Assembly (NCBI GenBank): GCA_964509075.1
Contig: CAZDWC010000002.1
Coordinates: forward strand, 186,001-250,000
DNA from: UBA7239 sp964509075
Lineage (GTDB): Bacteria; Pseudomonadota; Gammaproteobacteria; Pseudomonadales; UBA7239
Length of the DNA stretch: 64,000 bases
Direction of reading: 5' to 3'
Part shown: positions 7,789 through 16,652 of the stretch, piece by piece
Numbering within the stretch: position 1 is the stretch's first letter
Layout: each line of letters opens with the position of its first letter
Program-made: the position numbers and the translations under genes
Notes under the pieces: generated by a model
Databases searched by the model: none
What the model was told of the DNA's origin: nothing
Seen by the model: the letters and a program-made list of their open reading frames with translations, nothing else

Positions 7789-9159
7789 ATGAATACACCC
7801 CTGAGCATACCCACCGCACTGATTGTCGATGATGAACCGGATATCCGCGAGCTGCTGGAAATCACACTCGGCCGCATGAAACTGCGCACGCTCAGTGCCG
7901 GCGATCTGAAAACAGCCAGACAACTGCTGGCCGACGAGAAAATCTCGCTGTGCCTGACAGACATGCAGCTACCTGATGGCAACGGCATTACACTGGTGCA
8001 GCATATCCAGAGCAGCTACCCGCACATACCGGTTGCCGTGATTACCGCGTTCGGCAGCATGGATACCGCCATCAATGCCCTCAAGGCCGGTGCATTTGAT
8101 TTTGTTTCCAAACCTGTGAATCTCGAACAATTGCGCGGATTGATCCATACCGCCCTCAACCTGCAATCCGGCACCAGCAAAAGCGCACCGTCAGAAGAAG
8201 CATTGCTGCTGGGCAACAGCGAGGTGATGCAGAAATTGCGCAAGCAGGTTGCCAAGCTCGCACGCAGCCAGGCGCCCATCTACATCCACGGCGAATCCGG
8301 CACGGGCAAAGAGCTCGCCGCGCGTTCGATACACGCGCAGGGCCCGCGCGCGGAGAAGCCATTTGTAGCCGTCAACTGTGGTGCCATTCCCTCGGAGCTG
8401 ATGGAAAGCGAATTTTTCGGGCACAAGAAAGGCAGTTTTACCGGCGCCTCGGCAGACAAACCCGGCTTGTTCCAGGCAGCGCATGGCGGCACGCTGTTTC
8501 TTGATGAAGTTGCCGACCTGCCCCTCGACATGCAGGTAAAACTGTTGCGGGCCATCCAGGAAAAAAGTGTACGGCCTGTCGGAGCCGAACAGGAACAGGC
8601 CACGGATGTTCGCATCCTCAGCGCCACCCACAAGAATCTTGCCGAGGAAGTGAAACAAGGGCGTTTCCGGCAAGATCTGTTCTACCGCATCAATGTCATC
8701 GAGCTTTCCGTACCAGCACTTCGCGAGCGCGGTGACGATATCCTGTTGCTCGCACAACGTTTTCTCGACCGCTTTGCGCACGAGATGCAACTGCCGCCGG
8801 CAACACTCGACAAACCCGCAAGGACTGCATTGCTGCATCATGAATTTCCCGGCAATGTCCGCGAACTGGAAAATATTCTCGAGCGCGCTTACACACTCTG
8901 CGAAGACGACACCATCCACGAAGCGGACCTGCATCTGGGCGACAATAGCAAAAACAACAGTCTGATACCCGATGTTGCCAGCATGGAAATACCGGAAGGC
9001 GTTACCGAACTCGACGCCTATCTGGAATCCGTCGAGCGCGGCATTATTACGCGCGCGCTGGAAGCCAATCGCTGGAACAAGACACTCACCGCACAGAAGC
9101 TCGGCATATCCTTTCGCCAGCTGCGTTACCGACTGAAAAAACTGGGCATGGATGACTGA
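7789..9159 (+). CDS. pilR: Sigma-54-dependent response regulator PilR
   Basis: A 456-residue NtrC-family activator. The receiver domain (about 9-120) has acidic residues VDDEPD and the phosphorylation site D58 in LTDMQLPDG. The AAA+ domain has Walker A GESGTGKE (168-175), the sigma-54 contact loop GSFTGA (215-220; the Ala-to-Ser variant typical of PilR) and Walker B TLFLDEVADLP. The C-terminal Fis-type helix-turn-helix ends in LTAQKLGISFRQLRYRLKKL. Together with adjacent pilS and the neighbouring minor-pilin genes, this identifies PilR rather than another NtrC paralogue. Confidence 0.95.
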   Translation: MNTPLSIPTALIVDDEPDIRELLEITLGRMKLRTLSAGDLKTARQLLADEKISLCLTDMQLPDGNGITLVQHIQSSYPHIPVAVITAFGSMDTAINALKAGAFDFVSKPVNLEQLRGLIHTALNLQSGTSKSAPSEEALLLGNSEVMQKLRKQVAKLARSQAPIYIHGESGTGKELAARSIHAQGPRAEKPFVAVNCGAIPSELMESEFFGHKKGSFTGASADKPGLFQAAHGGTLFLDEVADLPLDMQVKLLRAIQEKSVRPVGAEQEQATDVRILSATHKNLAEEVKQGRFRQDLFYRINVIELSVPALRERGDDILLLAQRFLDRFAHEMQLPPATLDKPARTALLHHEFPGNVRELENILERAYTLCEDDTIHEADLHLGDNSKNNSLIPDVASMEIPEGVTELDAYLESVERGIITRALEANRWNKTLTAQKLGISFRQLRYRLKKLGMDD

Positions 9160-9172
9160 GGTACGGGCACTA

Positions 9173-9246
9173 TGTGCGATTTTTCGCACACAAACTGACG
9201 ACAAATCCTACAGACACTGGCGGCAAGCTTTTGCATGATGCCGCCA
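9173..9246 (+). promoter_or_regulatory. Two inverted repeats in the pilR-fimT intergenic region
   Basis: The first is a perfect 7-bp hairpin, TGTGCGA/TCGCACA, with a TTTT loop (9173-9179 and 9184-9190). The second is a perfect 8-bp inverted repeat, TGGCGGCA/TGCCGCCA, with a 13-base spacer (9218-9225 and 9239-9246). Neither is followed by a T-run, so they look more like operators or mRNA structures than terminators. They sit 80-155 bases before fimT. Confidence 0.4.
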
Positions 9247-9328
9247 TGGATGCATGACCGGTCAAGGATGACCACCCTGCTCCTGACCACAACCAGCAGG
9301 CTGACCATACAGGCAAGGATTGCCGCAC

Positions 9329-9910
9329 ATGAGCACTCGCAATACTTCACATCAGAACGGCCAAACCCTGATCGAAACACTGGCCACACTCACCATCAGC
9401 GCCGTACTTGCCAGCCTCGCCATACCGGGCTTTGCAAGTTTGCTGCGCGAACAGCGCAGTCAAAGTGTCATCCATTCTCTGGCAGGCGCCTACCAACTGG
9501 CGCGCACCAGTGCCGTCGAGTATGCGCAGCCCGTTATCTTCTGTGCCAAAGCCGACGAAAGACATTGCGGCAATGACTGGTCACAGGGCACGCTGGTGTT
9601 TACAGATCCCAACAAGAACCGCATCGCAGATGACGATGAAAAAATACTGGCCGACATTGCGGCACCGCCCACAGGCAGTTACATCAAATGGAGTGCCAGC
9701 CTCAACCGACAGTATCTGCGTTTTACGCCACAAGGATTTTCAGAAAGCTACACTGCAGGCAACCTGATCTACTGCCCGCCGGGCGCCACCGACCGTGATG
9801 CACGCAATATCATTTTTACGCGCGTGGGTCGATTGCGATTTGGCGCCGATAAAAACAAGGACGGCATTCTGGAGGATGCCGACAATAAAAACCTGCAGTG
9901 CTCTGGCTAA
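9329..9910 (+). CDS. fimT: FimT/GspH-like type IV pseudopilin
   Basis: A 193-residue pseudopilin. A short basic leader ends in NG, followed by QTLIETLATLTISAVLASLAIPGF: the prepilin peptidase site after G11, Glu at +5, and the hydrophobic assembly helix. The +1 residue is Gln rather than the usual Phe or Met. The ATG at 9329 is chosen over an upstream in-frame TTG because AAGGA lies nine bases before it. Its position just after pilSR matches P. aeruginosa fimT. FimT homologues can act in DNA binding during natural transformation in some species; nothing here shows that directly. It is convergent with pilE, with only three bases between stop codons. Confidence 0.82.
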   Translation: MSTRNTSHQNGQTLIETLATLTISAVLASLAIPGFASLLREQRSQSVIHSLAGAYQLARTSAVEYAQPVIFCAKADERHCGNDWSQGTLVFTDPNKNRIADDDEKILADIAAPPTGSYIKWSASLNRQYLRFTPQGFSESYTAGNLIYCPPGATDRDARNIIFTRVGRLRFGADKNKDGILEDADNKNLQCSG

Positions 9911-9913
9911 CCT

Positions 9914-10363
9914 TTACCAACACGCCGCGTTCGCGTCACCTGCATCATCCTTGGCGGTGCGGGCACCGGTATTGGTGATGGAGAATTCGGCACAACTCGT
10001 ATCGTTGACCTGCTCTCCCTCCGGGGTGGCAGTCAATGTGAATGTTGACGCTGTCAGCACTGTGAAGGTAATCGTGTAATACCCCTTGCCTCCAACCTCT
10101 GTGGTGCTCATGGTGTCATCTTCATCGTAATCCGTTCCCTTAATCTTGCAGTTAGTGGTGTCGTAACTGCTGTAAGCCGTCATGCAACGCTCCAGCTGTT
10201 GCGCTGTGTCCATCAAGGCTGTCTTGGCATCAGCGCGATTGGTCTTGCGCACGCTGTTCTGGTAAGACGGTAACGCCACGATGGCGATAATGCCGAGAAT
10301 AGCCACTACGATCATTACTTCAATCAGGGTAAAGCCGCGTGCCCGGCGGGGGTGGGTGTTCAT
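9914..10363 (-). CDS. pilE: Minor pilin PilE
   Basis: A 149-residue type IV minor pilin. The leader MNTHPRRARG is followed by FTLIEVMIVVAILGIIAIVALPSYQ, a textbook class III signal and N-terminal helix, with cleavage after G10. Two cysteines near the C-terminus can form the disulfide loop typical of pilins. It is the last gene of the minor-pilin operon, but a strong hairpin with a U-tract separates it from pilY1. Its ribosome-binding site is GGAGACAGTGC-ATG. PilE joins FimU, PilV, PilW and PilX in priming pilus assembly (family knowledge). Confidence 0.88.
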   Translation of the reverse strand: MNTHPRRARGFTLIEVMIVVAILGIIAIVALPSYQNSVRKTNRADAKTALMDTAQQLERCMTAYSSYDTTNCKIKGTDYDEDDTMSTTEVGGKGYYTITFTVLTASTFTLTATPEGEQVNDTSCAEFSITNTGARTAKDDAGDANAACW

Positions 10364-10383
10364 GCACTGTCTCCGTCTGTATG

Positions 10384-10413
10384 AAAAAGGCCGGCCGCAT
10401 GCAAGCGGCCGGC
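10384..10413 (-). terminator. Intrinsic terminator or attenuator between pilY1 and pilE
   Basis: Read on the minus strand, a perfect 9-bp GC-only stem (GCCGGCCGC/GCGGCCGGC, positions 10405-10413 and 10390-10398) with a six-base loop is followed by CTTTTT (10384-10389). This is the form of a Rho-independent terminator, placed after the pilY1 stop and before the pilE start. Confidence 0.75.
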
Positions 10414-10420
10414 ATTATTT

Positions 10421-13400
10421 CTATTGCAACTGCCTCCAGGACATACGGCCCTGCAGGTAAGTCTCCCCCTCACTCACCGGATCGTCCTCATTGTCTTCCA
10501 AGACAACCATAATATTGCCGGTACTGGTAGCAATATACTTGACCTCGGTTTTATTGGTTTCACCAGCGGGAGTGTCTTTGTCCAAAATAACCGGCGTACT
10601 CATCACTCCAGAAGAACTTTCCATACCCGCTACACGCTGGTCGCAGTTGGTGGGATTGGCTGCCGTACAGGCGGTAATCTTACCATCGCCATTGGTATCG
10701 AAGATCTCGCCCACCGTGGTGCCATCGCGCGCAGAAACTTCCATCAGGGAACCCGTACCGCCGCCTGTGCAAGGATCGGTATTATTAGGGATGATCGTGG
10801 TAAACAGCGCGCGCTGACCGCGCAACTGCGGCGCAGCCATAATGAGCTCGCCCTTGTAGTTGGTACTGATCACCAGATCAAAGAACCAGCCGCGCTCGGT
10901 GGGGTAATTCACGGCATAACCGTAGCCAGGTTCTGCGGGCGGTGGGTCTGTTGTCGTATCCGTCAGCTCCGTCATGGTGCGATACACCGTTGCGCTATTG
11001 GCGCCCGTACCATTGATCTGCCCGGTAATCTCACGCTCCACCAACAGGCTCGAGCGCGTACTGTTGCCAAATTTCGTGCCGTCATCAAGGATGGCATAGG
11101 CCGAATTGACGCGCGGGCTGGCCGTGGCTGCATCGTAACTCTTGTCACCCGTCTCGAAGTACTTGCCAGTACCGAAGTAAACCATGGTACCGGTACCGGT
11201 TGGCGAAGTACCCAACGTAACACCGCCGGTAATGGGCTGACGCTTGGCAACCGTGCTGTTGTCATAGGCGGTAAACAGCGGCGCAGGAATACCGGCGGTA
11301 TCGTACGCCACCTTCCAGTCCAGAGGATTCGAATCCGACAAATCAAACTTCCAGACATTGCCCTGCAGGTCACCGGCGTAGACAGCCTCAACCGTCAAGT
11401 CGGCCGCCTTTTTCACGGCCACCGATGACAGGCCATTCGGCGTCGGGATCGTGCTGCCAGTGGGCTGCGTATCAATCTTGCGCACCAGTTCGCCAGTTTC
11501 CAGATTCACCACAAACAACTGTGCCTTGTCATTACCGCTGTCATAGCCGTTGCCAAAAATGGCTACCCACGGGTGCGCTGTGCTGTTGGTACGCGCAATT
11601 TGCGGGCGACTGTAGGTGAAACCCAGTTCTGCATCCGTGAATTCCCAGAGCACGTTGGCGGGCCCGAATTTGCTGGTACCGTCAGAAGTTTTCACCGGAT
11701 CGGTCACGTCCAGCGCATAGATGCTGCGGCCACCGGCACCCATGCCGCCCACCAGCACCGTATGCCAGTCATTGTCAGTGAAATAGGCATCGCCAATCGT
11801 CGGCGTGCCGTCTACAAAATAACGGTGGGGATTTGCCGGAACTCCATAGTCACTTCTGCTGGTGGCGTACAACTTATTGTCCACCACTTCTGCCGCATCT
11901 TTCACGCCATCGTTGTCAGCATCGGTGAAAGCGGAATATGATCCGTTGGGGATAAACGCCAGCATCTCCTTGCCATGTACCGTTTCCAGACCGTGCACCA
12001 TGCCATCGTTGGCACCGAAATACAGCATGTTGGGGCGATCGATTTTCTGGTTCAAAAACTGTGTGTATTCATCCTTTATTGTGACTGATAGCGAGGATGC
12101 ACTGCCTGCATAGCCTTCGTTGTCAGTTTTTGCCGCAATTTGGGGCGAGGAGCCTATGATGTCACCCATGATGGTGTTTGTACGCTTGCGATAGCCAGTG
12201 GGTGTTGTACCTCTCAGCCAATTCACCACATCTGCCAGCGTAGCAGTACCGCCATTGGTCAGTGCCGTTTGCTGCGCCGTTGTCAAATTGCCTGATGTCG
12301 TATCAAACACCTTGCCCCGGCTGCCAACCGCTGCTGTGGGGTCAATGGTCAACAAAGTGCGTGCACTGCCGGTGGGAATCAATCCGGCATCACTGGTTAC
12401 CCAGCTGGCAAAAGGCTGCAGATCTTCAGTGGTAAAGGAGCCGAAATCCAGCAGCGATACCGGGTAGGAGACAATATCACCACTCCAGTCTGCCGGATTG
12501 AACCGCGGCTGGTAGATATTGACTCCGTCCTGCACACGCTCACCGTCATGCGACAAGCCGGCCATGCCCAGCTTGTCGTCACGTATCGCCAAGAAAGCCG
12601 CATTTAAAGCCGCCGAGAGAGAAGTCGCATCTGTTGCAAAATAGGTTTTCCCTGGGCCTGTACTCAGAACACCAGAACCCGCTCCCGCAATGTCTACGCA
12701 ATCAGGCGGAGTCTTTGATGATTCACAGGCTGTCGCCTTTGCAGCACTAAGCGCCAAACGAATATGATCCTCATCGACTTTCACGGCAAAATATTTACCT
12801 CGATCCCAGATATTGTCTTGAGGCACTGGTAACAACTCCATGCCCTTCGTGGTACATGTCGCCGGACAAGAGGCACTCACCGCCACAGGTGTGGATGCGA
12901 TGGCATTCGCCTTGCTGCTGGCCAGCTTGAATGTTTTGCTGTTGACTACGATAAGGTAGTAAGTGTCGTTATCGGTGTATCCAAGATTGCTACTGCCCTT
13001 TGAAAAAACCACAGGAGTGCCTGACACCATATTTTCCGTGCTATACACATTAAACGTTCTGACTGCACTCGCTGTGGTGTCAGGTGTCACCGAGATGATG
13101 TTGTTGCGTGTCATGGGTTGCTGATCCGTTTCAAATGGATACAAACCCGTGACATTGGCGTACACGAATGTCTGTGCAGAGCCCCCTGCCCCCAAGATAT
13201 CGATTGACTTCCCTGCTAATGCATCTGCAGCACTAAGTGCCAATTTATAGCTCCCTCCTCCCGCAGAAATAGCGTAATACTCGCCATCAGGCAGATCTAT
13301 GGTGGCTTTCAGTGTCTGGGCGTCATTACCGGAGCCGGTAATATCGATAGCAGTACCACCAGCACTGGTCGACAACTTGATTTTGTAGACGCCACCGCCG

Positions 13401-15997
13401 GCATCACCGCAACCGGTACAGGTAAGAATGGGGTAATACGTATCATTGGCCGCTGCAGTCGCTGTGTAGGTCAGCGTCTGTGTACCAGTCCCCGCAACCG
13501 TCACATCCACTGCAGAACTGGCCGGCAAGAGACTCAAACCAAAGGTACCGGCTACTGTCGTAGGGTAGAACACACCGCTGGCATCAAACACTCGGGTATA
13601 GGTGAGTTGCTGCTTGGATGGGTCACCCTCACCGGTGATATCCAGTACCGGGCCTCCTGCAGTCAATGAAATACCAAAAGTACCAGTGCCTGCACTGTAG
13701 CCTGTTGCCGGGTAATAGTTTGTAGCATACGCCGCGGGGTTGGACCAAGATAGCGACTGCGCATTATTGCCCGTACTCACGATATCCACGGCGGCACCGC
13801 CGGCCGACAATGCCAGCTTGGTTGTCGTCGCATTCCAGGAAACCGGGTAATACGTCGTGGCGCTCATTTGGCGCACAAATTGAAAATACTGGTTTGTATT
13901 TCCTGTTGTAGAAATATTAGCGACCGCTGTACCAGCCGCTGACGTCTTCAACTTGATGTAATTGGTACCTGCCGGACAAACGTTACCCGCAGCGTTAATA
14001 GCAAGCGAGGTGGTTGTACCAGTAGCGGAACCACCGCAAGACTGTACGTATATGTTACTCGACGAGCTTTGGTTTGTGCCACCGATCGCCAAACGAGTGC
14101 CTCCTGAGTCAGAGCATACTGCCGGACTGCCTGATAAAGATCGGCAATACGTGAGCTTCGTCCCGACGACCATGCCGGTTGTGTCCATTCGTACCCACTC
14201 ATTTGTGGTATCAATATTTGCTGAAGAAGCCGCCACCTTTACTGCTGCAGTTTCCTGATACAACAAAGGCTGCCCACCACCGGCGTTGTAGGTCAGCGCC
14301 GTTTGCGCCGTCATCAGGTTATTGGTAAACGCCACCGTTACCACATCCGTGCCTATCGCAACTTCCCCAGTGGTGATAGTGTCTGTATCGGCAGGGATAT
14401 CAAACGTCATGTTTGCGCCACCGCCATTGTTATAGGTAAAGGCTGTGGCGGTAGTCGCTCCAGTGGCATCGGCAACACTGACCGTCTCCGCACCCGCATC
14501 AGCAGAAACCGCCTGCGTAATAGCCTGCTGGTACTTGAAAGCATTACCAGTCGTGGCATAGCCAAGCGGTGTAGAGGTGGTTAACTTGGCGGTATTGCCT
14601 GTGACAGTAAATGAATTCAATGTTGTATTTGTGGAAGAGATTGTCAGCGGAATTTGCATCTGGAAGCCGCTGCCGCCCCCATTGGGGTTGTAGGTTATTG
14701 GCGTGGAGGAATCCATTGCATCGTATGCTTCTTTTGTTACCTCGACGAAATCAGAACCTGTGTCCACACTACTGGAGGGCACTGAGCCGTTGCTGGCCGC
14801 GCCGATATTCTGACTGTAAGTCAATGCCGTTCCGCCGCCATTGCTGTAAGTCACCTTCGTGCCAGTTGCAATACCAACACCAGTTACCGTGTCATTGGCA
14901 GCATTCACAATTCCGGCAAGACCTGAGCCATAAGTGACGTAATTTCCCGTCTCAAGGCCATGAGAAGGAATCTTGATTGTCCTTTTGGCAACATCAACAT
15001 CTGCAGGACTGAAAGCAATACGATTCACTCGTGTTGCATCACGCAGCAGCTCATTTTCAACATCAAACCCTATCGTGTAGGGGATAATGTTTTGCAAGGC
15101 ATACAGATTATCTGATCCTGTATCATCATCATTCCATTTTTTGCCTGCGCAATCCTTTCCATTAGCAGGGGTAGAGCCGTTCGGGCACAAGCCTGTTTTG
15201 CTGGCACTTGAATTTGAACGAAAGTCATTGTCATAGCCAAATTTGGCAAAATCATCTAGCAAGGGAAAGTAATACCAAGTCCCAGCAGTATCGATAAAAT
15301 GCATTCTCGGATCTGGATACCCATCCCAGCTACTTGTTTTTGCTGCGTCAGAGGAAAACCGGTCAAAATCGAGCGTGTAACTCCCCCATGGATTACCAGA
15401 TCCGGAAGTTGTGTCTCCTGAATTTTGTACTACGGTAGAAGACAAGCTAGAGTTACTCGATTCAAATCCTGTTGAGGGATTCCCGTCCGTCAGCATTACA
15501 ACGTAATTCTTCTGGCAACGGTACTGCACCGGACTCTTGCCTGTGTCCCCCCTGATATACTTGATGGCGTCGTAATAGGCTGAGGCCAATGGCGTACCAC
15601 CCGCTGTGCTCATGCCGCTGGTGACGGAATTGATCAAGTCAGTTTTCGATGCACCACACTCCTGTTTCAAGCTAGCATTGCTGCCATTAAAACTGAACAG
15701 ACCTATCCTGGTGTTGTAATAGTTGTCATTAATAACCTGGTTCGCCGTTGCCTTCATCGTCGTCCACTTGGTATCACCCGACGTTTTTACAAGCCCCGTA
15801 TCGGGATCTATCGGCCTGTCGTTCATACTGGCTGATGCATCCAGCAGCAACACCACATTGGGATTCACACCCTCTGCCTGAAACAGCGGCACATTCGAAT
15901 AATTGAAATCCGCTGCTGCCGGCAAGGCCATCGCCGTCAACACGGCGGCAAGTGCCAACCTCAGCCCTTGCTGTAACACGTCTTTGCGACTGTTCAT
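10421..15997 (-). CDS. pilY1: PilY1, type IV pilus tip adhesin/assembly protein with a large internal insertion
   Basis: A 1858-residue exported protein, far longer than the 1161 residues of P. aeruginosa PilY1. Residues 1-29 are a signal peptide ending ALPAAA-D. The von Willebrand A domain starts at about 47, with the MIDAS motif DASAS (53-57), GGTPLA (133-138) and LTDG (169-172). About 790 residues of repeat-rich sequence (about 326-1115) then interrupt it before the terminal element GKTYFATDATSLSAALNAAF. The PilY1 beta-propeller occupies about 1150-1858, with Ca-binding-type loops DADNDGVKD (1359-1367) and DTNGDGKIT (1767-1775). The start at 15997 gives the signal peptide directly and has GAGG upstream; the longer frame is rejected. 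The protein is expected at the pilus tip or outer surface, working with the minor pilins. Confidence 0.93.
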   Translation of the reverse strand: MNSRKDVLQQGLRLALAAVLTAMALPAAADFNYSNVPLFQAEGVNPNVVLLLDASASMNDRPIDPDTGLVKTSGDTKWTTMKATANQVINDNYYNTRIGLFSFNGSNASLKQECGASKTDLINSVTSGMSTAGGTPLASAYYDAIKYIRGDTGKSPVQYRCQKNYVVMLTDGNPSTGFESSNSSLSSTVVQNSGDTTSGSGNPWGSYTLDFDRFSSDAAKTSSWDGYPDPRMHFIDTAGTWYYFPLLDDFAKFGYDNDFRSNSSASKTGLCPNGSTPANGKDCAGKKWNDDDTGSDNLYALQNIIPYTIGFDVENELLRDATRVNRIAFSPADVDVAKRTIKIPSHGLETGNYVTYGSGLAGIVNAANDTVTGVGIATGTKVTYSNGGGTALTYSQNIGAASNGSVPSSSVDTGSDFVEVTKEAYDAMDSSTPITYNPNGGGSGFQMQIPLTISSTNTTLNSFTVTGNTAKLTTSTPLGYATTGNAFKYQQAITQAVSADAGAETVSVADATGATTATAFTYNNGGGANMTFDIPADTDTITTGEVAIGTDVVTVAFTNNLMTAQTALTYNAGGGQPLLYQETAAVKVAASSANIDTTNEWVRMDTTGMVVGTKLTYCRSLSGSPAVCSDSGGTRLAIGGTNQSSSSNIYVQSCGGSATGTTTSLAINAAGNVCPAGTNYIKLKTSAAGTAVANISTTGNTNQYFQFVRQMSATTYYPVSWNATTTKLALSAGGAAVDIVSTGNNAQSLSWSNPAAYATNYYPATGYSAGTGTFGISLTAGGPVLDITGEGDPSKQQLTYTRVFDASGVFYPTTVAGTFGLSLLPASSAVDVTVAGTGTQTLTYTATAAANDTYYPILTCTGCGDAGGGVYKIKLSTSAGGTAIDITGSGNDAQTLKATIDLPDGEYYAISAGGGSYKLALSAADALAGKSIDILGAGGSAQTFVYANVTGLYPFETDQQPMTRNNIISVTPDTTASAVRTFNVYSTENMVSGTPVVFSKGSSNLGYTDNDTYYLIVVNSKTFKLASSKANAIASTPVAVSASCPATCTTKGMELLPVPQDNIWDRGKYFAVKVDEDHIRLALSAAKATACESSKTPPDCVDIAGAGSGVLSTGPGKTYFATDATSLSAALNAAFLAIRDDKLGMAGLSHDGERVQDGVNIYQPRFNPADWSGDIVSYPVSLLDFGSFTTEDLQPFASWVTSDAGLIPTGSARTLLTIDPTAAVGSRGKVFDTTSGNLTTAQQTALTNGGTATLADVVNWLRGTTPTGYRKRTNTIMGDIIGSSPQIAAKTDNEGYAGSASSLSVTIKDEYTQFLNQKIDRPNMLYFGANDGMVHGLETVHGKEMLAFIPNGSYSAFTDADNDGVKDAAEVVDNKLYATSRSDYGVPANPHRYFVDGTPTIGDAYFTDNDWHTVLVGGMGAGGRSIYALDVTDPVKTSDGTSKFGPANVLWEFTDAELGFTYSRPQIARTNSTAHPWVAIFGNGYDSGNDKAQLFVVNLETGELVRKIDTQPTGSTIPTPNGLSSVAVKKAADLTVEAVYAGDLQGNVWKFDLSDSNPLDWKVAYDTAGIPAPLFTAYDNSTVAKRQPITGGVTLGTSPTGTGTMVYFGTGKYFETGDKSYDAATASPRVNSAYAILDDGTKFGNSTRSSLLVEREITGQINGTGANSATVYRTMTELTDTTTDPPPAEPGYGYAVNYPTERGWFFDLVISTNYKGELIMAAPQLRGQRALFTTIIPNNTDPCTGGGTGSLMEVSARDGTTVGEIFDTNGDGKITACTAANPTNCDQRVAGMESSSGVMSTPVILDKDTPAGETNKTEVKYIATSTGNIMVVLEDNEDDPVSEGETYLQGRMSWRQLQ
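12653..15022 (-). repeat. Region of pilY1 encoding two kinds of degenerate protein repeats
   Basis: The codons for about residues 326-1115 of PilY1 encode two repeat families. The first has TY-N/S-x-GGG cores: KVTYSNGGG, PITYNPNGGG, AFTYNNGGG and ALTYNAGGG. The second has about seven units of YY/FY-P followed by KLALSAGGAAVDI-x-x-x-GN-x-AQ-x-L-type sequence, for example near 716-750, 761-800, 810-844, 854-897, 908-946 and 1069-1110. Similar modules occur in large extracellular adhesin-like proteins; the homology call is by eye. Confidence 0.7.
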
Positions 15998-16051
15998 GAC
16001 ACGACCCTCACGATGACGGTTCTGGTAACTGATTTGGAAAAACATGATGTA

Positions 16052-16645
16052 TTAGTGCACCTGTCGGTAGCGGCTTTGCAGGATCACCACCGCATCGGCA
16101 GTGCCACCCACGCCGCGTGCAGTAATCAGGTAATCGTTCACTTCGGGCTTGCCAGTCTCGCCAGCGTTGCTGGTATCCGGCAACGCGGAATAATCCGCTG
16201 GCAGCTGTTCAATGACATAGCGCGGCTTGGCCGCCACACCGGCGGAGAACAGACTGCCGGAATATTCAACGGAGTCTGTGGAGTCCCAGCCGTACTTCTG
16301 CCAGAACACTGTCTCCGTAACGGCATTGCCACCGACAGTACGTTGCATCTGGTCAGAGCTGCGGTTGTACAAGCCGGCGCCGGCACTGCCGCCACTGGCA
16401 CCCATACTGGCCCCCGCCTCTACCGCGGCTTCACCTGCACGCAGTGCCGCCTCTGCGGCCTGCAGGGCCAGTTCGCGATCACGCGAGGCACCTGCCATTT
16501 TTTCCTGCAGCAAGGTATCACGCATGCCGGCCACGCCGATCAGTGTCAACAACAGCAACATGATCATGCCGACGATCAGCGCTGCACCGCGCTGGCGGTG
16601 CATGGAAATGTGCCGACCTGAAAAAACCTGACTTGTCATGTGCAT
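16052..16645 (-). CDS. pilX: Minor pilin assembly protein PilX
   Basis: A 197-residue inner-membrane pseudopilin. The cleavage region QRG-AALIVGMIMLLLLTLIGVAGM has the PilX/GspK-type N-terminus, which lacks Glu at +5 (here Val), followed by the typical RDTLLQEKMAGASRDRELALQAAEAALRA helix. The stop lies 54 bases before the pilY1 start, and the gene follows pilW by seven bases. Start choice is uncertain: ATG codons at 16645, 16639 and 16603 are all in frame; the first is used. It acts with PilV, PilW, FimU and PilE beneath PilY1. Confidence 0.9.
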   Translation of the reverse strand: MHMTSQVFSGRHISMHRQRGAALIVGMIMLLLLTLIGVAGMRDTLLQEKMAGASRDRELALQAAEAALRAGEAAVEAGASMGASGGSAGAGLYNRSSDQMQRTVGGNAVTETVFWQKYGWDSTDSVEYSGSLFSAGVAAKPRYVIEQLPADYSALPDTSNAGETGKPEVNDYLITARGVGGTADAVVILQSRYRQVH

Positions 16646-16652
16646 GCCCCGC

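Noticed and set aside
9168..9179. Another sigma-54-like match (GGGCAC...GC) just after pilR
   Set aside because: Spacing is one base short and the -12 element is TGCG rather than TTGC.
8191..9204. A 337-codon open frame antisense to pilR
   Set aside because: It mirrors the third-position bias of pilR and shows no domain or ribosome-binding site.
9218..9236. A sigma-54-like promoter (TGGCGGCAAGCTTTTGCAT) before fimT
   Set aside because: The GG-to-GC spacing is 12 or 9 bases depending on the GG used, not the required 10; it is better described as part of an inverted repeat.
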